Origin: Dipetalonema caudispina
Lineage: Eukaryota; Nematoda; Chromadorea; Rhabditida; Onchocercidae
Direction of reading: 5' to 3'
Assembly (NCBI GenBank): GCA_013365325.1
Contig: JABVXV010000531.1
Location: 1 to 29,721 of the forward strand
DNA: 29,721 bases
Each line of letters starts with the position of its first letter. Positions within the stretch are counted from its first letter, which is position 1. A model generated the notes under the pieces. That model was not told the origin of the DNA. It ran no database searches and worked only from the letters and a program-made list of their open reading frames with translations. The translations under genes were made by a program, and so were the position numbers. Below are positions 1-29,721 of the stretch, piece after piece.

Positions 1-207
<207 letters not shown>

Positions 208-701
208 TTGTGAAATAGTATCGTAAAGTTGTTGAGAGTAAAAGAAAAAATGGACCAACTTTATTTTACTGTTGTTCATGTTGGTGATGATGATTTATTG
301 CATATCTTCAAGTTTTGCAAATGTTCAGAATAAATAATACCATTAGCAATGAAACAGCAATATATGCAAAAATAAATTACAGTATACTTAAATTATAACT
401 AATGATTAGGATATGTTAAATACAAATCATGTTCATAAGATCAGTTTTGCATAGTAATGTGGTGTACCTAATAAAAGAGTTGTCATTCGGCATATTATTT
501 CGGATGTATTTTTATTAAGCTTCAAAATATGCTGCAAGATGATTAATCTTACTGTGCAGTAATGTGAACAAAGAAAATTAGAAAAAAGGCTTCAAATTAG
601 AACTGAATAAAGTTCCATAAACTTTTAAATTTTTTTTTGACAATAAACTTTGATTTATCCCAGTTAGAGTACTTCCATTTTTGTCAATTTTATTGCTTTG
701 C
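208..701. other. AT-rich flank, no gene seen
   Basis: This stretch is ordinary AT-rich DNA with stops in all six frames. I see no splice-bounded coding segment, RNA gene or mobile element in it. Confidence 0.6.
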
Positions 702-712
702 TAATAATAATG

Positions 713-752
<40 letters not shown>

Positions 753-775
753 CAATAATAATAATAATAATAGTA

Positions 776-832
<57 letters not shown>

Positions 833-876
833 GTAATAATAATAATGATAATAATAGCGAAAAAAATAATAATAGA
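702..876. repeat. (AAT)n microsatellite with GAT/AGT interruptions
   Basis: AAT/ATA units run from about 702 to 857, interrupted by scattered GAT, GAC and AGT units, and end in an A-rich tail. The array is open in two plus frames (poly-Asn or poly-Ile), but that is automatic for this repeat because single substitutions in AAT do not create stops. Confidence 0.95.
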
Positions 877-2022
877 ATGAAACATAACCGTTAATATATT
901 GATGAAAGGACTAGAAAAAAATACGACTCAAGTATTAGGCATAAAAAATTATTTTTACTGCTTCATTTTATTTTTTGATCCAATTTATGGTAATCAAAAA
1001 AGATTTGGACGGAGGAAGCGTAAAGGGTTGAGGTGGAATGCAAAACAGGAGTAAAAAGGATTAAATTAAGCAAAATTTTTAATACGTAGAATTTGTTCAA
1101 ACAAAAAACTAAAGTAACCTATTTAAAAATTATGAATGGTTTTATTTCTCTTTTTGCAAGAGATTTTCACAAAACTTTATGAAAAATAAATAAATAAAAG
1201 AACATATATATATATATATATATAAATTATGGTTTAATGGAGAAAAGAAAGATGGAATTTCTGAATTCATGTTCTCATTACTTTTTTTAGTTTTCAAAAG
1301 ACATTTTACGATAATCACTTTCTTTTATCCTAATCATTTTGAATTATAGTTTCAAGCTTATGAGATAAAAATGAGAAATGAACGAAGGAAAGAAAAAAAG
1401 AAGAAACGAAAAGCATCCTGCATTATCATTTAATCTGTTGAGAAGATCAAAATTTGAAAAATTTTATCAAATAGAATGATAACTCGTCATATGAAAGAAA
1501 AAGCTCAACCAATAATGTAACAGATTAGATGGATTTCCAATCCAACGTTTTTTTTTTTTTTTTTTTTAATCACAATTGTACAATAGAATGAATTGAAAAG
1601 AACTATCAATTCAGTCAAATAGATCAGGCTAAAATAAATTCTGTACAAAATATTTCATGAAAAATTAAACTGAAATTGAAGAAAAAAATATACAAAAAAA
1701 AAAAAAGAACCCATTTTTCTTTTTATCTTTTTATGAAAAAAAGAAAACACATAGTCATCTATGACATTTAAGATAATAATATACCAATTTGCTGAGAAAT
1801 TTCATTCAAAAATCATATCAACTAATTGAATCATTGATTGATTGATTTATTGGATGAATAATTGAACTGATCGATTGACAACAAATCACACCATACCGTA
1901 CAATATTTCAATAGAATCAGCCGGTAAAATATTTATGAAAGAGGTGATGGAGAGAAAAAAAAAAAAAAAAAAAAAAACGAAAAAAAAGGATGAAAGAATG
2001 AAACTGTTATTTTTTTTTCCCT
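877..2022. other. AT-rich 3' flank with homopolymers, no gene seen
   Basis: This is AT-rich flanking DNA downstream of the kinase gene. It contains an (AT)n run at about 1204-1224, a poly-T run near 1549-1567, a poly-A run near 1956-1977 and an ATTG short tandem near 1832-1850. I see no coding segment on either strand. Confidence 0.6.
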
Positions 2023-2028
2023 TTTATT
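2023..2028 (-). terminator. Candidate poly(A) signal AATAAA for kin-1
   Basis: Plus-strand tttatt reads AATAAA on the minus strand, about 100 nt past the kin-1 stop codon. That is a sensible 3' UTR length for a nematode gene. AATAAA-like hexamers are common by chance in this AT-rich sequence, so the site is plausible rather than proven. Confidence 0.45.
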
Positions 2029-2127
2029 AATTATTACTTAAAAAAGATTTTCATTTTAATCTCTTTTTTTTTCCTTTTTTCTTTCTCTGTTTCTTTTTTC
2101 TCTCGCCTCTATTAGTAAAATTACTCG

Positions 2128-23720
<21,593 letters not shown>

Positions 23721-25253
23721 TTAGAGAATTCTTCAGAACAGCGAAAAAAATTTCTCCCAACACAAAAATTTTCAAATTTTTCGTTTCTTTCGCTAATGAT
23801 TATTCCAATTATCTAATAGTGCCAAAAAATTTCAAATAGGCACAAATAATAGCAGCAGTAATAATAATAATAATAATAGTAGTAGTAATAAAGGAGAAGT
23901 AATAATATACAGTTAAAGAATAGAAAATAGAATAGATAAGAATTAAATTGCAAAAATTTTAAAGATAGAAATAAATTAAATTGGAAAAAAAATATGAAAT
24001 GGATAACAAAAATTTATCAGCCAAATAGTAAATCGGAATTTGTATAGCGTAAGAGTAACTTTTTCCCTTATTTGTACCGCTTGAGATCGTCCAATTGCCG
24101 TAACCACGATCGGAGTTGTCTCAAGTGATATAGATATATACATATGCAATATAATATATATGTCTATGATACGTATACGTACAGATGACATATTAATAGA
24201 TATTCAATACTGATTAATTGTTTACTTAATTTAGAATAAAATTTCATTATATGAATAGCAAAAAAGAAAAAAAAAAATGATCAAAAATTTCAGTAATAAA
24301 AATTAATCCGAACAATAATTGTTTCTTTTTTTTTTTGTTTTCCTTTTGTTTGTTATTGAAATGGCAAAAATTCAATTTTAAAGCTAAATTCCTATGCCTA
24401 ATATATTGATTATAATTGAAATAGTAGAAAATTTATTAGAAATGTATCTTGATAAAAGTTGCAAATTTAAAATTTAAAATTGGAATTTCTACTTCTAACA
24501 TAATAATCAAATAATTTATAAGACTAAAGGATTACGACAAAACTTGCCAAAAAAGAAAGAAATGAACTTAATTTGTGGAAAAACATTTTATGGCTTTCTT
24601 TCTTTTTTATTTTTATTTTGCCAAAGAAGTAAAAATTTGTTTTAAAATCTAAATTTTTGCACTTAGTAAAGCTGATAATTAATTATTTGCATATGATTTT
24701 TAAAAACTTATATGGCACCAATTATTGTTTAATTTATTTTCAACACAAATGAAATTTTTATACTTTAAGATTTAGATTAGACTATTGCTTGTTTACAGTT
24801 TATTAATTTTTCCGCATGCTTAGATATATGTATTGTAGAATTAATCATGATAAACAATTAATTGTTCGCTAATTATGACCGAACTGATAAAATTATTTAA
24901 ATATTTTGTAATGATGGACTGTTTTGGGCAAATAATGAAGTACTAACTAAACATGAGAAATTTATGAGGATACTAATTTAATTGTATGATTATTCTGAAA
25001 CATTACGATCATCCAATTATGGCAATATTCTGTAACTATTACTTGTAAAATTTCCAATCAGATTTGAAAAGTATCACTTAAAATTAGTGTTTAATGTTTA
25101 GATTTGATATATGCACGATTCCTGAAGTAATTTTAACATCAATCCTAAAGTTTACAAGTAATTTTAATAAAAATCAAACTAATTTAATCGAACTAAGCAT
25201 TGAAGTAGTTTCATCTTCAAAAGAAATACCAACAGTTGGATAAATTTAACGCA

Positions 25254-25261
25254 TAACGTCA
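25254..25261. promoter_or_regulatory. CRE-like TAACGTCA
   Basis: This is one mismatch from the CRE consensus, about 1.5 kb upstream of the canonical first exon. Near-matches are expected at low frequency by chance, so weight comes only from its pairing with the sites at 12759 and 19051. Confidence 0.25.
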
Positions 25262-25953
25262 AATATTTCCGGATGTTGTATTGAGAACAAAAAGATTTTA
25301 AAATCGCCCAAGACAAAAACTATCGGAAAAGCTACGAAATTTTGATTTATAAATTTAGGTTACGCTAAATACCGGAAAAGTTTCCCAATTATGATTGAGA
25401 AAAAAAAAAATCAAAAAAAGGGAAAATTTCCAATTGTAATAATATCATTTATAAAGTTCCATGCTTATAAGAATTTAAAATCGATGCAAAATGATGAATT
25501 TATGTAGCATATCAGGAAATCCAATAAATGAAAGCAAAATTCGGTTCAAATTATCCCCGAAAAGTTAATATATTTTAAAACTTAACTACTATGCATTTGA
25601 AAGTTTGATTGAGAAGATAATTTTTCGTTTCTCGGACGAAAAAAAAAAAAATGAGTGGACAATATGATGGCATGCAAAATAATCGGTTTATGTTAATTAA
25701 TTATTTGTGGGGATATGGAAGAAAAAATGGATCGAAAATTGAAATAATAGAATTTTTTTTTGATTAAATGTATGGTAAAGAAAGAAAATGAATCCATCAC
25801 TGTTGTGTTAGATGGTATAATTTGGAATAATGAATGATGATATATTAATTGAATATCTAAAATGAATAACATTTTTGATTAATGATTATTTATTTATTTA
25901 ATAAAATTAAATGAAAAATAATATTTACAAGCATAGATGTATTGATGAAAATG

Positions 25954-25988
<35 letters not shown>
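25954..25988. repeat. Poly-A run of 35
   Basis: This is an uninterrupted run of 35 adenines on the plus strand, one of the longest homopolymers in the window. It creates a poly-Phe stretch in a minus-strand frame. Confidence 0.92.
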
Positions 25989-25990
<2 letters not shown>

Positions 25991-26104
25991 TACTTGATGC
26001 ATGTCCTGTAACTAATGGAAAATGAACAAACGAATGAATTTATTTGAATCAAATTATTTTTCCGGTGGGGGGTACAATCATCCGTAAATATCAACATATT
26101 TAAA

Positions 26105-26232
26105 CAAACATACACCCACACAGCTAATCCAATATCCGCCCACATTTTACATGCAAAACAAATGTGTACATACCCATACACATCCATACACCCACATATC
26201 CACACATACACACACACACATACACGTACCAC
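26105..26232. repeat. CA-rich low-complexity DNA
   Basis: CA-, CCCACA- and CATACA-type units with no fixed period lie 160 bp from the 14-bp minisatellite and have the same base bias. The minus strand is GT-rich and gives a Val/Cys-rich spurious frame. Confidence 0.75.
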
Positions 26233-26394
26233 TTAAATACTCAAATAGTTATCATTCGATATATCTAAAAATCCCGGGAATAATTAATTGGGAATTATTG
26301 TTCTCTCATTACAATGTTATAAGCTAAAGCTATACATATGCATACATTTGCTAATTTATACTGGATGCAAGTTTACTTTTAAACTTACTCGGAT

Positions 26395-26478
26395 ACACCC
26401 ACGCACGCACACCCACGCATGCACACCCACGCATTCACACCCACGCACACACACCCACGAACGCACGCCCAAGCATGA
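26395..26478. repeat. 14-bp minisatellite, six units
   Basis: The unit is ACACCCACGCACGC and relatives, exactly 14 bp, at 26395, 26409, 26423, 26437, 26451 and a degenerate 26465. The first ten bases are nearly constant and the last four vary. It is far more C-rich than its surroundings. A 14-bp period is not a multiple of three, so neither strand reads as a repeated peptide of one frame. Confidence 0.93.
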
Positions 26479-27568
26479 ATGTCAACATAGAAAATGATGC
26501 CGTGTAACAGTGACGATATTTTAAGCAATCTTAAGAAAAAAAAATGGGGAATTGGGGCGATTATGGTTTTTTTTCTACTATTTTTAAAGACAATTGATAA
26601 AATAAAATTAAAAAAAAAAAAAAAATTCAATTAGAGTAATTAATACTAATACTTTTAATTTTGAATATTTTGAAAAATATAAAATTTATTACAGGCAAAT
26701 CATTTTCAAACAGTATATTAGGATATTTTTTTCTTTTCCTCTTTTTAAAGCATTTTAATTTTCTAAAAAAATTTTGATGGTTTGATGCAAATTATGCCTA
26801 TTATTCAATTTTTCTGAAATGATTCGTTAAATTCTCATGAAATAACGAAATTTTAATTTTTACTGATAGTTTTCAACCAGTATGCTATCATTCATTAATC
26901 AATAAGATAAGTATCAAATAAGTTACCATTCATTAATCGATATCGCCATCATAAAAAAATATAAATAAGCCAAGAAGCTACTCTAAATTGCTTTAACTTC
27001 TATTTAAGCCACTAATATTCCCTTTTAAATCATGATAACGATCAGATACATAATCAATAATAATTATAATAATCAATGTTTAATATCGTCAACTATTTTT
27101 TTTTTTTTTTTCTAATTCTAAAAGTAATACAAATTATAAAATTTTATAAATGAATATATTCTAAATAAAACGACCGAAAAAAAGAAAAAAGAAAAAAGAA
27201 AAACAAACTATTCGTCTGTTATTTGTTGTTGCTTTATTCCCTAATGAATATTTTTCAAAAGAAAGATCAAATTTTTCTATTTTTTTTTTTTTTTTTCTTT
27301 TATTTCTTCTTTCGCATTTAGTAGGGAAATATTTTTGCCATTATTTGTTGAATAAATTTAGGAAATATAAAAGTTTAGCAATAGTTGTAGCAGAAAAGGA
27401 AAGGAAATGGAAGAAATATGAATGAAAAAGGAAATGAAACAAAATAGTTTAATTCTTTTGAAAGAGTGAAATGAACCAAAGAAAATATTCCATTTAGATT
27501 AATTTTTCGTATATTTTACTATTATCAAATATTTTTTCATTTTATTCAATTTCATGCTCATACTTACT

Positions 27569-27774
27569 GTTATTATTATTATTATTATTATTGTCCTTAT
27601 TATCATCGTCATCATTATTATCATTATTACCGCTATTATCACCATCATTATCATCATTATTATTAGTATCAGTAATATTATTATTATTGCCATAATAATA
27701 ACTATTATTATTGTTATTATTATTATCATCATTACTACTACTACTACTACTACTACTACTATTATTATTATTTA
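27569..27774. repeat. (ATT)n/(ACT)n compound microsatellite
   Basis: ATT units are interrupted by ATC, GTC, ACC and AGT units, then by about nine ACT units, then ATT again. The minus strand reads AAT/GAT/AGT and is open as an Asn/Asp/Ser-rich frame, discussed in the findings. Confidence 0.9.
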
Positions 27775-28721
27775 TTGGAAGAAGGATTTGTTTTTCACCC
27801 TAATACAATATGCAATATATTTAAGCATAAATTCTAGGAAATGAAATCTGAAAGTAATGGTGACAATAATGATAAAAACGGTGATTGATAACAAATGATT
27901 GTTAAATGATTATTGTTTGTAAGAATAACGATGAAATGATAAAAAAACTTTGTTGCATTTAAAGAACGATGATTTTGCTAATTATGGTAAATGACAATGA
28001 TTGTGATGATTTATGATAGCTTTGGAGATCAAACATCAACATAATTGGAATTCAATAATTAATTTGAACCAATAATTAGTTAATGTTATCTGTCCACATA
28101 TAAAATAAGATTTAACATAAAGTACTAGTAATATTTACAAAAGTAGAAATAGTAAACAAATTAAAATTGTCGAAAATAAAAATGTCAGTTAATTCATTGA
28201 AAAAAAATGAAGAAAATTAGATTATAACCATAATATTAATGAGTGATGAAGATGATGATGATTGTGATAACAATTATGGATATTAAGAAAATTAGTGAAT
28301 TATAATAGGCCACTTAATTGAATCACTCTTTTTTGTTTATTTTTAAATAACAAAATGTATTCAAGTAGAGAATTCTTCAAATTGATTTATCTAATCCAAT
28401 AATTCCTTTCTTTCTTTACAATTCAGTAATTTTATACTTCAATTATATTCATAAAAATTATTCAAACAAATAATCAATTGAAAGACTCATTAATTAGGCA
28501 AGAAAGAAAGAAAAAAAAAAAAAACGATACAATATAGAAAAGTGTAAATAATTTTGCTTATATGAAATAGAATTGTCATAATGCTTTCATATAATTTCTT
28601 ATCATCTTTTATCACTATCATATTTTATTCTTATTCCTAACCAGAAATTGCATTGATGAGAAAGAGAAAAAAAGAAACAAAAAGCTGGCATCAATGAATA
28701 ATTGGTATTCAAGATGATATA

Positions 28722-28816
28722 GTAAAATTATGATAAATTAAAATTATGATAAAATTATGATAAAAAAAAAAAATTATGATAAAATTATGTAAAATTATGA
28801 TATCATTATGATAAAT
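28722..28816. repeat. Short tandem of AAAATTATGAT
   Basis: About seven copies of an 11-bp AAAATTATGAT-like unit are present, with length variants and a poly-A insertion in the middle. Confidence 0.8.
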
Positions 28817-29624
28817 TGTTAAATGTATGCTACTTTGATACTTTGATGTAATTATATCACCAACTAATTATAATTAATACTCTTTTTAAAAATCTTATTT
28901 CAATAAACAATTAAGTTGTCAAATATTCTAATCATATGCCTTTTATCAAACATTTTCATCTCTTATGATAGATATTATAATTGTAAATTGCTTATGTTAA
29001 TTTGTAGAGAATTTTCAAACTTCAGTAATTTAAATTTTTATTAACAATACGGAAATCAAATGTTTATTTAAATGCTCTATTTATGTGTTTGTTTTAATTT
29101 TTAACAGTTCATTGAAATATTTTAATACTTAGTTTTCTCTTTTTTTTTTTTAACATTGTTAATATCTCAATTCGTAATTAAAAATAAACAGAAATTTTTA
29201 GCAATATTTCTAATATAGATGAACTGATGATCAATTTATAGATTTTGAGGTATTTCCTGCAAAAAAAAAAAAAAAAAAGAAAAAAAACTAGTAGAGCAAT
29301 TATAAAAGATAAGTAAAGCTTTTTCATCTGAATAGTTAGTATTTTTTAGAAAAATAAATGTTGAAAAAAAATGAAATAAAAGTAATTCACCACAAATAAG
29401 GATTTTCATAATTTGGAAATTTAAAATATGGAAGTGAAAGTAAATTTGAATGAAAATTGAGAAAGAGAGAGGAAAGTCTCAAAAGCTCACATCTTTCTTT
29501 TTTTTTTTTTTTTTCATAGCTACTGGATAAAATTGAAATTAGAAAATGACATGTTAAGTTCAGTTGAATGCAACGATGGATATAATTTTGCCATTTTGTC
29601 TTTAATGATCAAATTCTTTTATTT

Positions 29625-29641
29625 CTTTTTTTTTTTTTTTT

Positions 29642-29688
<47 letters not shown>

Positions 29689-29689
29689 C
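29625..29689. repeat. Poly-T block
   Basis: About 65 bases are nearly pure T with a few C interruptions, including a final uninterrupted run of more than 30 T, close to the window edge. Confidence 0.92.
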
Positions 29690-29721
29690 TATCAACATTC
29701 ATTCCATATTAAATTTTTTGC

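Larger units (their letters stand above)
23721..29721. other. Upstream flank of kin-1, no supported gene
   Basis: This 6-kb AT-rich stretch presumably contains the promoter of the canonical isoform. It holds AAT/AGT units (23846-23889), an island with a 7-bp inverted repeat (24080-24125), a near-CRE at 25254, a 35-A run (25954-25988), CA-rich and 14-bp tandem DNA (26105-26478), an ATT/ACT array (27569-27774), an AT-rich tandem (28722-28816) and a terminal poly-T block. No coding gene, tRNA or transposon is recognised. Confidence 0.6.

Noticed and set aside
637..894. 85-codon plus-strand Asn-rich frame
   Set aside because: It starts at TTG and is almost entirely an AAT microsatellite, which stays open automatically. 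A tttatcccag acceptor-like site lies nearby, but nothing else supports an exon.
23976..24191. 71-codon minus-strand frame upstream of the canonical exon
   Set aside because: Visible donors in it (GTACAA, GTTACT) are phase 0 and would not join the phase-1 shared exon. No family resemblance.
25540..25565. GGTTCAAAT resembling a tRNA T-loop
   Set aside because: No acceptor stem, D-arm or anticodon arm can be placed around it on either strand.
26381..26630. GTAAGT donor and Cys/Val-rich minus frame in the minisatellite
   Set aside because: The frame is a translation of GT-rich tandem DNA. One ATG does reach the donor in phase 1, but GTAAGT is common enough by chance and the peptide is repeat-derived.

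Overview
The window is eukaryotic, very AT-rich DNA. It is dominated by one gene read on the minus strand: the catalytic subunit of cAMP-dependent protein kinase (PKA-C, kin-1 in nematodes). I could reconstruct seven shared exons by translation, and every splice junction is GT..AG. Joined, they give a complete PKA core from the A-helix (KEFLERAREDF) to the C-terminal FADF. The closest match I can recall is C. elegans KIN-1: the MLKFLK first exon, the [21 protein letters not shown] segment and the CAKEF tail all resemble it. Long AT-rich introns and dense poly-A/poly-T and triplet repeats suggest a nematode, perhaps a spirurid or filarial-type clade III species. The nematode call is well supported; the clade is inference.

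Layout, left to right. Positions 1-2127 are 3' flank and UTR with two AAT/TTA microsatellites and a candidate poly(A) signal. Positions 2128-7543 hold the seven shared exons in reverse order: the last exon is 2128-2253, then 2724-2888, 3340-3462, 3776-3871, 4760-4969, 5739-5966 and 7482-7543. All introns between them are phase 0. Positions 7544-23720 hold at least three alternative first exons. Each begins with ATG, ends in phase 1 with T|GTAAGTT, and can splice directly to the shared exon at 7543. They are a short one (10185-10218, MSINQKLRQKY), a very long one (15288-16908, 540 codons) and the canonical one (23657-23720, MLKFLKKNTEDQ...). Predicted proteins are 347, 876 and 357 residues. Positions 23721-29721 are upstream flank: repeats, a 14-bp minisatellite and no gene I can support.

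The most interesting item is the 540-codon first exon. It would give a PKA catalytic subunit a large N-terminal extension that is rich in His, Thr and Ser runs and has a Cys-containing, non-repetitive middle. A perfect CRE (TGACGTCA) and two one-mismatch CREs lie 1.5 to 2.5 kb upstream of the three first exons, one for each, which suggests cAMP feedback on the gene. No tRNA, rRNA, transposase or CRISPR was found.
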